Of a stretch of DNA of 64,000 bases, positions 24,291 to 37,200 are shown one piece after another. The notes beneath the pieces were generated by a model that saw only the letters and a program-made list of their open reading frames with translations, did no database searches and was not told the origin of the DNA. The DNA lies in assembly GCA_018389105.1 (NCBI GenBank), contig JACATO010000648.1, positions 1,178,001 to 1,242,000 of the forward strand, given 5' to 3'. Every line of letters begins with the position of its first letter. Position 1 is the first letter of the stretch. The translations under genes and the position numbers were made by a program. Source of the stretch: Nautilus pompilius (Eukaryota > Mollusca > Cephalopoda > Nautilida > Nautilidae).

Positions 24291-27200
24291 TGTATGTATA
24301 ACAATATGGGGGGGGGATGAGTGAGTTGGCTAAATAATATTTAATGAAAAATCTACAGGAATTGTCAGCAGTGTATACTTGTTATAAACTAAAATATTTA
24401 TTGAAAAGGATGACTGGAGCCATTTTTGAGACATAATTTGATATAGATTTTATCAGTTTTTTTTTTTTTTTTTTCTGGGCAGGAATGCTCAACCTTAAAA
24501 CTTTGATGGAAAAGAATTCATCTTCCTTAGGATTGGGTCTCCATTTTGTGGACAACTTTTGCTTGTTGCTAGACATGACTTAATGGTGGTGATATGATAC
24601 ATCATGCTATGCTTCTAAAAAATTTTAATCTTTTAAATAATAGAAAACAACAAAACAAGATGAAAAAAGAGAAAAAGTTTTTAAAATGTTAAAGAATGAA
24701 ATAACATTGCTAGAAAGAGCATAAAAATAGATTTAGTAGATTGTGCTATAAGTTGAAAAAAAAGAAAAGAGATGAAGTTTAGAATGGATTGATGCAATCT
24801 AGTGCAAGTGGAGAGGTTTTACTATTTAGCATATGCATGACAAAACAACTCTTACAATGGGGTCTGCCATCTTTGATGTGGCCAATGCAAGTCAGATTTG
24901 CATAGTTGAAAAATTCAGTAGACACTGGAACTAAATGAGGAAACTTCATGTTTAATGGCTTATACTACTGTATCTGAAAATATCAAATATGTTCCACTAA
25001 TCTACATTTAACTGATCATTTAAACAGTCTCAGCTGTTTGATTTGTTTAAAAAATGTTTTTGAAATTTGAACAAGTTTTGTAAGCTACCTTCTCCATTCT
25101 TTTATATCTAGAAAAGTCAAAATATTCATAAAAATATATCAAACTGAAAATTAATTAAAATATATTTGCCAAATTTTTAAAATTCTTTTAACTAAAAATA
25201 AATGATAGTAATCTATGGTTGATTTTTCTATTGTGATTTTATTATGTATGCAAAAGAATTTTGAGGGTTCAGGTTACCTTTTCAAAAATGTTAAATCATT
25301 TGCTATTATGGGTTCAGTAATGAAGGATTAAACTGCAGTAATTTCCTCTGACAGAGGGCACCACAATAGGTCCTTTATTTTTTACTAAAGTGAGCTGAAT
25401 GTTAAATATTGCCTAAAACAATGTTGTGTATCCATCTGTTCAAATCGAGTAGGTGAATATCTGTCTTCCAAGGATGTAAAAGATGTTAAAAATGAGAATG
25501 GAATTCTATGCCTGTAATTTAAAGGCTAATAATTTTGAACAACAATGAAACCCCCCCCATCAGAAATTAGTATCAGTTTTATTGTTTGTAGACATGCATT
25601 GTTGTTCATTAATTTACTAAATTAATATAGAACATGATAATTTCCTGAAGGATAGCAATTCTTCCAATAATAAATTGACATTGGGATGTTTAATTAATAT
25701 TAGAGTTAATTTTTAAAAAAAAATAAGATTAGTTGTAAAGCAGCAACTTTAGGGGTTAGCTAAAAGTCATTCTAGCAAAAGTTCAGTAGTTTTGATATTA
25801 AAATTTTGCAGCAAGCATCAACAGTGTAACTGTTTCTGTTACTTTATTCAATTAATATTTTCTTTTTAGCATGATATCTATTCTTAAAAAACTTCTTAAG
25901 TTTAGCTTAGCTCAGTCATTACAAAAGTCTACTTAGCTTTAATATTTGAAAAATGGTCAGCTATTAAACAGAATTAAGAGCACAACAACAACAAACAGTG
26001 TTACAAAAATAGAAGTGAGCTGTTAATAGTTTAGGTTTTTCTCAGATGTTATTGAATTTGAATAAAATTTAAAATTACTAAAATTTAAGCAAAGTTTTAT
26101 TGCTAACTCTTAGTAAAAACAGTAGTTGCAATCTAATGAGTTACAATAGAATATTTACTTTTTAACATCCTAAATTTCATCCCCAAGTTTTTTGTGTGCA
26201 TGCACTTTTTCCTCTGAAAATAAAGATGGTTATTTTCTAAACATTTTGAAAAAAATAATTGTTTCCTTAAATAATTTTTCTCATAATTTTCACATTTAAC
26301 TGTGAAATGGCTACATTTCATTTAAAAAGCTAGAACACAAATGTTTTTAATAGATATTAGTGTATTTTATAAAGACAAGCAAACAAATCAAATGTTCTGT
26401 TCATGCAGCTGAGACAGTTATATGATAAATAAATAAATAAATAAAGCAAAGAACAAACAAATAAAAAGACTAATAAAATTGATGAAACTTCATAGCAATG
26501 TTCACTCTGTAATGATAAAAAATTAGGATTAAGACAGTTATAAAGTTTGTTTTTAGATATCAAAATTAAAATAACAAAAATATGTCCAAATTCCCAGGAA
26601 CCAATTTATTTTTACTAAGAGTAATATTTACAAAAAAAAATTTTTTTCTGTAAGAATTTGTTACTTTTAGAATACTAACTACTACTACAGAAGACAAAAC
26701 TAGTAAATGTTTACCCATTATATTATTAATAAGTTAATAATGATTTTAACTGGAAAAGAATGACTGGATACAGTAAATACTATAGGTAAACACATTTATA
26801 ATGCAGTTTTCACTGGTTTTATATTAACTTTCCAAAGATGATCTTTATCATGGTAAGTATGGAAGCCGCTAGTTTTTCTTTTTTTAAAATTTTAATTAAA
26901 AATAAATTCTTTCAACCCAGGTGGAGAGACTCAGCCACTTAACTCTTCTTTTGCTTCCTTGATCACAAGGATTAAAGGAACACTTTGCTAGACATTTTGT
27001 TATATAATAAAGAGAGTTTTTTTTTTAATTTTATTTTTATCCAACTATGAATTGCAAGGGAAATCTTAAAAGAATTATTATTTTAAAAATATGCCTTAAG
27101 AATATGACCTTGTGGTGGTGATGTACAAGGGTAGTAGATATTGTATTGTAAACATTTGACTAATATTAAACGATAGTTTTATCCATTTCATCAGTAAATT

Positions 27201-29089
27201 TTTGTTACACAGTTGAGCTGAAGCAGTTTTTTTAAAATTTAAATCCTATTTAAATATTACCTTAAAAAGAAAAAAAAAATAATTGCAGTCAGAAAATAGT
27301 GTAAGGAAAGCAGGAAAATAACTGAAATTTCACAAGTGACTTTATCAGTAATTACACTATGTAAATCAATTTAAGATGATAAAGATTCCTTGTTGGGAAG
27401 TAAGAAATATTTCTATCATATTGATTGCTTCAAAAGTTTACAGCTTGTTTTTTCTTAATAACAGTCACCAAAACATTATATGGATGCACTAATATAATGC
27501 ACAAACTATTAATAAAAGGACAAAATTTGGTTGCTGTTGAAAGTGAGAAAAATTATCTGAATATTAGTATTGTCTTAACCATAATTGTGTAGATTATCAA
27601 GAAGTACCAGCTGAAAATTAACAAAATACAATGAAGATACTAAAATTAGGCTATATAGTATTATACATTTAAAATCATTCAAGAGGTTTAAAAGCATATT
27701 AATTTCCAAGAAAATTTTATATGAAACACTTTAGTGGAGAAATGTATGGTGGTTTAAAAAAAAATCAAGCATTTTGGAATGTGAGGTAAGGTAGATAATC
27801 TATGCAGTTATTGCTTCAAAAACTGTCGTTTTCTGTTATAGCTGAGTGAACACATTAAACCTGATGACAGCTATAAATGTGGTGAAAGAATGATGATCGA
27901 GCAGTCAGAGTAACTGTGATACTTTCATGGTATAATATTTTCCTTACTGTAGTGTGCCTGAATTTAAGCAAATACCCAGTATTTAAAAGAAACAGCAAAT
28001 GTTTTACTGAGGCATGCCAAGGTAAACAAACTGCCAAGTATATAGATCTCTACTTTCACAGAGATCAACAACTAGAGTAAATAGCATTGCCTGTGCCACT
28101 TTCATTATTTCCTTTCTTTCAACAGCAACCAGACACTGCTGCTACTTTTCCTCCCCATCCCTTTTCTTTTTACAGAGGCTTTGCTACCTTTACCAAGCTT
28201 TTCATTTTTTTATATGAAAAAGGTCATAATGCCTAATTAATACTAACATCAAGTGCAGAATTTTTTTTATTTAAAGGTTTTAAAATAAAATGAACACTGG
28301 TGTATAGTGTAGTAATATGAATGCAAATTTAGAAAGTTTATAAAAAAATTTCTTAACTATCAACCAAAATCAAATTAATTAAAAAAAAAAAATGCTATTG
28401 AAATACTGTTGTGCTGCAGTTTTCAAATGTGCTATTGTAGATTTTTTTCTGGTTTTAAATAATGTTTTTAAAGATTTACATGATTGATAATACCAACTTG
28501 GCTAAAATATTCAGGTTGTGTCATTAACAATCCTCTGATGAGCATTTTTAATCTTGAAACTCTTAAACCATTTAAGGGAAAATAACTCAAAATTTCTAAA
28601 CCTAAAATATTTGAAGTTCTGCGTGTATTAAATTGTATTTCCTGTAGCTAACAGCTACAAGCTTCTTTTTTTTTTTGTGCATAACAGTTTATTCAGTCTA
28701 GAAAACTAATTAACTGTGGTGTAAAGTTGTATGCGTCCGTGGTGTAGGCTAGATTGGCTCAATGTTTGGCCATCTTAGCTATTTATGAATGAGGCCTATC
28801 TACTGCTGTAAAAAGTTTTTGTAAACCTCAAGGGTTGGGGATGTGCTTTCCCAAGTCAAGCTATGTCTTAACTATATACCACTAGATTACATTAATTAAT
28901 GAAAGAAAAATAATTGCACACTATAAAAATTGCCAGACATTCATTTCACATCATGTATTAAGTACAAATGTAGTGAATGATATTTATGAGAAAAAAATTT
29001 TTACTAGGTTATTTACCTTTGAAAGTTTCAGAAAGTAAAAGGTTGAAGTTTCTCTACAAGTTTATCTGAAAAAAAGTATACTGAACTAG

Positions 29090-29091
<2 letters not shown>

Positions 29092-29130
<39 letters not shown>
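29092..29130. repeat. (AAT)n microsatellite
   Basis: Thirteen uninterrupted AAT/TAA units. Confidence 0.98.
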
Positions 29131-29885
29131 GTTTGTCATTCCAAATTTATGTTAATTTGTACACTTAACTGGCCACATAATTAGAAACTTCTAAAAGACA
29201 AATGTATAGCTTAGTGCATTTGATTAGAAACAGTTTCTTTTTCAATGTTGAGGGCCTGTGACTTTGAGGTAATGCAGTATATCCATTGTTTTCTTTAATA
29301 TACTGACAACTGACAGTTTGATCCATCAAAAATAATTGGCAGCCACATTTCTGTTTGCCAGTGGTGGAAGCATGGGAGTCTCAAGAGGGCAGCTTTTGGC
29401 ATGAACAATGGACTGCCAAACTGATTCACCAGTCAACTGCCCACTTCTAGGTTTCAAATAAAATTCATGAGATCCTCTTATAATTGTTGACCAGTAATTG
29501 AACCCAAATCTTCCAGGTCTAGTGGATATCATAAAAAAATAAACAAATACCTTCATTCCCCTATGTAGCAGATTGAGAGATTTTCTGATGTTGCTGATAA
29601 GCTTTGATTTTGTAATCTCTTAATTTTGGATTAACACTTAACCATTCATGATGAAGTAACTTATACAAAATTAAAGTAAAAAAAAAGAAAGAAAGAAAAA
29701 GTAATTTCATAACTTATTTATTATAGACAACAAACATCAAAAATTTAAAATTTTAATGTCTTGATATGAAAAGTTATTCTGTAAATGATCTTCCATCTAC
29801 ATAGCATATATTTAGAAGTTTAGTAGTTCTTGAGATTGGAAAAAAAAAAAACAACCCCAAAACTGTTTTTTTTTCAGAAATGGGT

Positions 29886-29911
29886 TATTATTATTATTAT
29901 TATTATTATTA
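29886..29911. repeat. (TTA)n microsatellite
   Basis: About 26 bp of TTA units, the complementary composition to the array 750 bp upstream. Confidence 0.96.
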
Positions 29912-31329
29912 GTATTAAGATTCATCAAAATAATTTTGACTTCAACCTTCAGTTAAAATTCTATGAAAATATATGAATAATTGAAAAATATCACTGCTAT
30001 TTGTATCAAATTAAACATTTTGGACTAACCATTTGAGGAGTGTTTGTTGATGTGCTTCAATTTCTGATTCACTTATTTCAAATGCCAAACTTATTGAAAA
30101 AAAATCACTTTGTAATGTGTAATGTATTTACTAATTGCTATTAACCATATAAAGTAATTATTCTGGTACATTTTTATGAAGGTTTTGAAAAAGTTTAAGA
30201 GGATATTAGTTCTTAAATTCCAGATCATGGCATAATTAGATTATTTCTTGAAGATAATAAATTATCTGACACTGATTAAAAGACTGCATATTATACACAT
30301 TTTTGTCTACACAGTTTTTGAATGGTAATTTTTAAATGCATATTTTGAAAAAAAAATTTAAAGCAAAAAATTTTACATTTAATATAAATTAGAAATGGAA
30401 TTTTATAAAAAAATAAGTTTCTATGGAGCTTAGCATAATGGTATAACTGAAGAAAGTAATAAAAAAAAAAAATTAGGTATTACTTATTTTAGTAATGGTT
30501 AATTTTTATGACCTTCCTCCACAACAGGTAATTTTCACTTCTCCCATCAACCTTCAGATATATTGAATCAAACTTTTGCAACAAGATACTGGTAAGTGAT
30601 AGCCTCTTGAATAGTTACTCTAGGCTACTAAATGCTTTTTACTAACAAAGTTGAAATGTTCATGACTCATTTTGATTATCAGGTACAGACAGTTCAAACA
30701 GTACCTGTATTTAATCCCTGTAAATGCCCAATGTTCACATGTCAAAATTTCATCAATTTTTAAAAAATCTTTACTGGTTTTTATGGGTAGTCGTCATTTT
30801 CTTACAGCTATATGGAATAAATCTTACATTATTTAAAAAAAACGATCTCAGAAATAATAATAAAAATTAAAGTGACATAGAAATTCACTTTCAAAATCAA
30901 AAAAGGGAAAAAAGCTTGTTAGATAGCTTCATCTTGAGAAAGCAATAAATATACCAGCAAAAATCGAATTATAATATAATGAAGCCACTCATTGCTTTTT
31001 AACTCTATTAATCCTAGTTTTATTTTTCATGGTGCTTAGCAATGTAAATTGCAGCAAATAAAGAATGCAGTTCAGTATTTTTAAAAGCTGTAATACTTTG
31101 AATTTATTTCCATGATATAGATAATTGAAAAAGTTAAGTATATTAATAATTTATTTATCTTTTTTAATTTAATACTGGCTTGCAGTGTTATAGTAATTTG
31201 TGAACACAAAGTTAGGAAAATACACATACACAGAGAGGCTTGACATAAGTAAACAAAAATCATACTGAGACTCAAATAGACCATTTAAATTGCATGATAA
31301 ATCATGTAACTGCAAACTATAAGAAATGG

Positions 31330-32110
31330 AAACTGGTCAGAAGCCCCAGTCCATAGACAGCTGTGCCACAAACAGGTAGGTAGGTAGGTGGTTGTGGTTC
31401 GTAGGATGTCAATCATTTCAATGTAAAATTCCTGAGGCATTTGATATCCAATTGTTCATCATGGACACCAAAAGCCAATAGAATGAGAATTTTGAGCTGT
31501 GAAGAAAGACTACTGTATAAACCAAATTCTTGACATTCGGCTACAAATGAGACAGATGTGCAGAAGTTCACACAAACCACCAGACATCTCTGTTGCATAG
31601 CATACAATGGAAAAGTATGAGATGTAAACGACTCCTCACCCCCCACAATGTGTCAGACAGCGACTGCAATGAACATTGCAGATGTTATCATACCCCTGTG
31701 CCTTTTGGAACATTCATTTTTTCTACCATTGTTCTCAGGCAGGGTTGTGTATGGGTGTGGCACTGTCCAGCATAGGAATTTTTAATGAAGCTTCTGCAAA
31801 CCACAAAAAGAATATGGTTGTCTGGTGTGCAATTTGGGTCCAAGACTCAGCTGGTGATCTGAAAAAAAACTATAATTTCTGCCTGATAGTATCAACATCT
31901 CTGAGAAAGACTTCTAACCTCTCTATGTCAATGGTCATCTGTAGGACGCTGATGATAGTTTTTTTTTTTTTTTTTAAAGATGGAGATCCAGCTGACAGTA
32001 TTACACTAGCTATACAATGCAAAGATGGAAGGAGTATGGGCATTACAACTCTGCCATATCTAGCCACTCACCAGACAGTAATCAATGCTTACAAAAGTTA
32101 TCCCTAATAC
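31330..32110 (+). mobile_element. Tc1-like transposon relic
   Basis: Tc1-type transposase blocks follow one another on the plus strand with frame changes. CKRLLTPHNVS lies at about 31621-31655. LRQGCVWVWHCPA at 31737-31775 corresponds to the VWVWR.P motif after the first catalytic Asp. NMVVWCAI at 31811-31834 corresponds to the GGSVMVWGAI block. FKDGDPADS at about 31973-31999 stands where QDNAPxH carries the second Asp. MGITTLPYLATHQ at about 32036-32074 is the DWPAxSPD-like block with the SPDLNPIE end decayed. A T-run at about 31961-31976 lies inside the coding remnant and looks expanded. Limits are approximate and no terminal repeats were found. Confidence 0.65.
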
Positions 32111-35100
32111 AGACTAAGATTGCTGATTTAATCTACACAATATGCCAGTGTGTTGCTGCCTTATTTAAGGAAAATGGTTACATCATAAAGTATTAACTCC
32201 ACTCCTAGTTTGTCAATGCTGCCTGCAGACTAAAACAACAAAGTTTGAAAGGCCACTTGTCTGTTTATGTCAAGCCTCATCAGACTGTGCTGTGGTACAG
32301 ATCAAGTTAGAGTTCTACATTTTTCTTACCCTACACTAAATTGTCCTAAAACAACAAATTAGAAATGAAATATAGAACTGATTGTGAGAATTTTCAAATT
32401 CACTCATTGATCAAGTATGTTTTCATTTGAATTCTATATTTAATAATGTAAATTTAATATTTACAGTTTGCTTTTTTTCTTCTAAAAATTAATTCAAGCT
32501 TATTAGTTGGTCATTTGTAAAACATAAACAGTAAAACTACTAGAATTACTGTATTAGAAACAAAATAACTATTCCAATATATAGGCGATCATGGATAAAA
32601 TTGTGCGTACGTATTGAAAGTATTATTTGATCTAATATTTTTCTTAACAATGCAATTTTTTATCATTTGTTTTGAAAATATCTTGAAGGAGAAAAATGGT
32701 AATTATTTTTTAAACATAATGAAGAAATTTGTAAAGAAAATTTCCGTTAAAAGTTCCATGTGGTGATAACTTAATAAGCGTTCAAAGGAGTTTTAAGTTT
32801 AAACTGAGAAGTACACAAGTATTAGCATGATTTTACTTGTGGTCATTTTGGACTTTTTAAAAATGTGTATATGCAATTCTATTTCATTTTAAATTAACTC
32901 TTTTTTTTCCTTTTTGACTTGTCATTGATGTTGTGTACAACATTTTATTTTTTCTTTTAAGAAACATGTCTATTGTATTATTATTATAATCATTTTATTC
33001 ATTATACATGTTTAGAAGTGAGTTTTGGTTATTTGATGAAAGAAAATAAATAAGAGATGAAAGGTCATGCATGCTCCAAGTTTGCTAACTGAAGAAGAAA
33101 AAGTAATTTGTACATGCATGTTGATTTTAGAGGAATTGTGTGTTTTGAATATTTAAGCTAATTAAAAAAAAATAACTTAGAAATAAAGCCAGTTTATGAA
33201 GACAAAGGGTGTTAGTCAAAATACTGAGCGGCAAACTGCTTACGATATATTCCAGTGTTTAAAAGTCCTCCATTTTCTGTGAAGACTGAAACATTAAGAA
33301 AAGAAATAAAACTGTTGTTTCCCTCCTCCTCTTCCATGTCTTGCTTGAAAAAAAAAAAAAACAAACAAAAAACAAAAAACCCCAAAAAACAAAAAAATTC
33401 AAGTTGAGTAGCAAAAACAAAAAAAATTAATGTGAGGGTGCCTATGAAGGAGGAAGCCACATATAATCTAATTTCAAACTTTGTGAAATAAACACAAGGT
33501 CAAAGCAGCCAGCTAAACATACATACAATTTCTTTATAACAGAGGGAAAATGTGTGAAGCTATGTGGCTACATAGTGGAAGGATTCTGGAAAATTGTGAC
33601 ATTTATATATAAAGTTGGAACTATTTCCCAGGAAAGTAAATTTAAAAAAAATCAAAAAAATCTTGCAATTGAAATTATTAGAAAGTTTAACGAACATTTT
33701 AGATGAGAGATTAGATCATTCTTAAGTTAGTTAGTAACTTAGATAAGGAAACAACATCCTATAAAATTGGAAACCAGTATATTATGACTATTCATTATAG
33801 TTTTAAAATTTTGAAATAGGTTGCATATGATAAATTTGAAGAGAGAAAAAAAAACCTTTATAAATAAAGTAATGATATTATTTATGTTGCAAATTCATAT
33901 GCTAGTATTTGTTTGATTGATTTTTGTTTTTATCCAATCCCTAAAAAGGTCGTCATATTTTTCATTTCTCCATTCTTTTGAAGATTTATTTTTAAGGGTA
34001 CTCCTGCATGAATTAATAGCTTGGTATGTTTACATCATACCCTAAAGGATAATTCCTTTCTATTGGGATGAAAATATCCCTAAAAGCAACCCCATGTAAC
34101 TTTGAAGATAACAGTGCTTCAATATTCTTTTTAGAAAAGTTGGAGAAAAAAATTTTTTTAAAAAAAATCCAGTGGAACTACTACTACTTTGAATTGGCTG
34201 TTGTCTTCTGTATGTTATTTAATGTAGCAATGCATTTTTTCTTTATTTTGTAAACAGCAGCAACTATGAAAATTTGTGTGCATTAAGATTTATTAATTTA
34301 GTAAAAAGTGCACAGGTTTTAAAAGCTCTTGTCCAAAGAAAGCTAAATTATACATGTTTTAACTTCTAGTGTTTACATCACAAAGGATTGTCATGCAAAT
34401 ATTTTTCCTCCAAACCTTTGAGCATCTATATAATGAAAACTATTGGAGTCTGTCCCCTCCCAACAAAGAAATGTGCCCGTCTTGTACTTAAATTTTACTG
34501 AGCACTAATAACAGATTTAAACAAGCAGTCGTCTGCAAGTGTTCCTAATTTCACACACTGTAAAGAAAATAAAACAACATTAATACATATTTAATAGAAC
34601 ATTGGACTGTGCTTAAAAGTCATTTTCAAACTTCTTATTAAACAGATTTACTGAAACTGTTGAGTTAAAATAACAAATTGGAAAAAAAAAAAAAAAAAAC
34701 ATTTTGTTACAAAAACATTTTTTGTAGTAATTGAAGGTGTTACTGTAAGAGATATCACTTGCAAAGATATGATTAGAAAGAATTCTGTGTATTCACTGAA
34801 AACCTCTAGATCAGATGAGAGAAGGGAGGAAAATTTTTAATTTCAATAATAACCAATCTTGTCTCAAATCAGTTGTATGACAGCAAAGAAGTACTCTTGC
34901 AATAACCCCTCCTTTACTTTTAATACAGCAGTATGAAAAATACAAATAACAAAATTTCTACTGTAAAGATGATTTTTTTCTTTCTCCAAAGAGGATGCAA
35001 GTTTAAAGTACATGCTACATGTTGTCATGCACCATTTTGACTGAAGGTTTGCAAGCTACTCATTTGGAATTTCTAATTAAACTTCAAGTTATGGTAATGC

Positions 35101-36054
35101 CTAGCACATGTGCAAGACATGCAAAATATTATCCATCACACGCACATGCCTATGCACTAATGAAGAGCCAGCCATGAATGCTTCTAAAAGAGGAATTGTC
35201 TATGACAGCTGTTCTGCAATACTGACAGTCAATAAAATTAACTTTTTACTGGAAACTTTGTTTTGAAAATTTTTAAAATATGGGCATGCATACAGAAAAC
35301 TAATTAAGATTTTAACATTTATTCAATTTTTCTTTTCATACTTATGATTATTTTCATTTTGAATATTCTTATACTTTTTGTATATTTTATGTAGATGAAT
35401 CATCATTGAAGAATGCAGATTGTTTTTGTTATAAAATATAAAATGAGAAGATCTGCAATAAGACCACTTTCATAAAGTAAGATGTACTAATTTGACTTTT
35501 CCCACTTTTCAGAAAGAAATAATGAAGAAATTTTTTCATTGGTTTAAATATACTACAGTGAATACAAATAAATGCTATCCTTCAGTTTTGGCTAATGATC
35601 AATAAATGTTTCATGGCTTTATATCCAACAACTCTGTAATCAATATTAAGTGCTTGCCCTTTTTCCTTGATATATGCAAGTTTTCCATAATCTATTGATA
35701 CATAAAAAATGATGTTTTTATATATACTACTAAAAATTTGCTAAGGAACAGATGATTATCAACAAACTATGAATGTTACATGTAATACTAGTACACTTTA
35801 TCTTTGGCTGAACTTCCTTCAGTGTATTAAGATTTGAAATGCATGTGAATGTATGGCCTCATGCTTTATTGCCAAATTGGTAAGATTTTAATGCTGGTTG
35901 ATACATAATGCCTGACAGTGACAAAATTTCTTAGATTGGTATGTTGGAGACTGGTGTAACCCATTGTCATGTGGCAGGTGAGGGTTAGCATCCCAGGGTA
36001 TTATTTTTAAGAGACAAACTCTTCATTAAACTTTGATAGTGCTGCTAAATGATT
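32111..36054. other. AT-rich intron-like stretch
   Basis: About 3.9 kb without a coding signal. It contains A-rich tracts (33349-33400, 34682-34700) and no element I can classify. Confidence 0.5.
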
Positions 36055-37200
36055 TGGTGGAGGCTGATCCAAGTCATCAACAACATCCCTAGGATCTCTC
36101 TTTTGGTTTTGCAAATGATGATAAACCATTTATAGACAGCAGTTCAGTTAAAATCAGACTCTCAATACAACAGGTGTCAATGTCTCAATATTGGTCTTGC
36201 AAATGATGATAAACCATTTCTAGACAGCAGCTCAGTTAAAATCAGACTCTCAATACAACAGGTGTCAATGTCTCAATATTGGTCTTGCAAATGATGATAA
36301 ACCATTTCTAGACAGCAGCTCAGTTAAAATCAGACTCTCAATACAACAGGTGTCAATGTCTCAATATTGGTCTTGCAAATGATGATAAACCATTTCTAGA
36401 CAGCAGCTCAGTTAAAATCAGACTCTCAATACAACAGGTGTCAATGTCTCAATATAAGCTACTTAATCAGCTTTGGACTAATGGTATACAGTCAACAAAA
36501 GTCTGTATTCACATGCCACTTAACCATGGGCTGCCACCACAGAATGCAGTAGAACTGGGCTAATGACCATGTAGGATGGATCATGAGACTGGACCCAAGC
36601 ATTATTTTACAGATGAACCCAAACTTTGCCTGGTCTTTACAGATTCAGATGCCATTGTAGGAAGGCCACAGAATTGGTTTCAGAATGCCGATGTTACTGA
36701 ACATGCTACTATGGTTGTGGCTGATTGATGGTATGGAGGGATTAGCTTAGATGGCAAGACTTCCCCCTGTTTTTCCAGAATGATACCATGATAGACTTAA
36801 GGTACAGGGATAAGATCTTTGATATTTACACGAGGCTATTAAACACTGATGGTATTGGAGTTAACTTCATTCTCATGGATGATAATGCCCATCCACATCA
36901 TGCTTGGATAGTCAACCAGCACCTGAAACAGGAGACAATTGTTTGCAGAGTAGACACCTTGTTTTCCAGATCTTATTCCAAATGAATATGTTTGGAACAA
37001 ACGGATAACAGAAGATTTCTTCCAACACATGATTGAGTCTAACTGCTATTCTACGCAGTCCCAGAAGGATGCAAGCAAAGTTGCCAACACCTTCATGGGC
37101 ACCTTCAGGGAGGAGATGAAAACATCTGTAGTGGTATGGTTTTTCAAATGAGAACAACAGATTTAGTGTCAAAAGCAATGACAGTGAGGAGATTCAAGAA
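36055..37200 (+). mobile_element. Tc1-like transposon relic with internal tandem array
   Basis: Plus-strand Tc1 (DD34E-type) transposase remains. An ANDHVGWIMRL-like stretch lies at about 36561-36590, FTDEPKLCL holds the first Asp at 36612-36614, and a TxxVVAD.WYGGISL block follows near 36715. An open segment at 36788-36985 holds YRDKIFDIY, FILMDDNAHPHHA (second Asp at 36881-36883) and the HL.QE block. LIPNEYVWN at about 36970-36997 holds the Glu. An EEMKTS-like C-terminal piece lies near 37110-37130. Frameshifts separate the blocks. The N-terminal DNA-binding region is disrupted by the 88-bp repeats at 36103-36454. Confidence 0.8.
36103..36454 (+). repeat. Tandem array, 4 copies of an 88-bp unit
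   Basis: Units start at 36103, 36191, 36279 and 36367, each 88 bp, measured from the repeated TTGGTCTTGCAAATGATG start. Copies 2 to 4 appear identical by eye. Copy 1 differs at a few bases (for example TTTATAGACAGCAGTTC against TTTCTAGACAGCAGCTC). The unit length is not a multiple of three, so the array shifts the frame of the surrounding Tc1-like relic. One unit resembles the transposase linker/second helix-turn-helix region, so the array probably arose by duplication of element sequence. Confidence 0.97.

Larger units (their letters stand above)
24291..31329. other. Long AT-rich intron-like stretch
   Basis: About 7 kb with no exon or named TE. It holds a G run near 24308-24316, a C run at 25551-25558, an AAAT microsatellite at 26426-26444, and a GC-richer stretch at about 29320-29560. 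On the minus strand that stretch has a tRNA B-box-like GGGTTCAAT (about 29497-29510), too little to call a SINE. Confidence 0.5.

Noticed and set aside
29326-29556. 76-codon minus-strand open frame and B-box-like GGGTTCAAT
   Set aside because: No A box at a suitable distance and no protein motif. Not enough for a SINE or an exon.
31737-31775. LRQGCV-like string first read as a LINE reverse-transcriptase motif
   Set aside because: The continuation VWVWHCPA, then NMVVWCAI and the later blocks fit a Tc1 transposase in order. The LINE reading does not continue.
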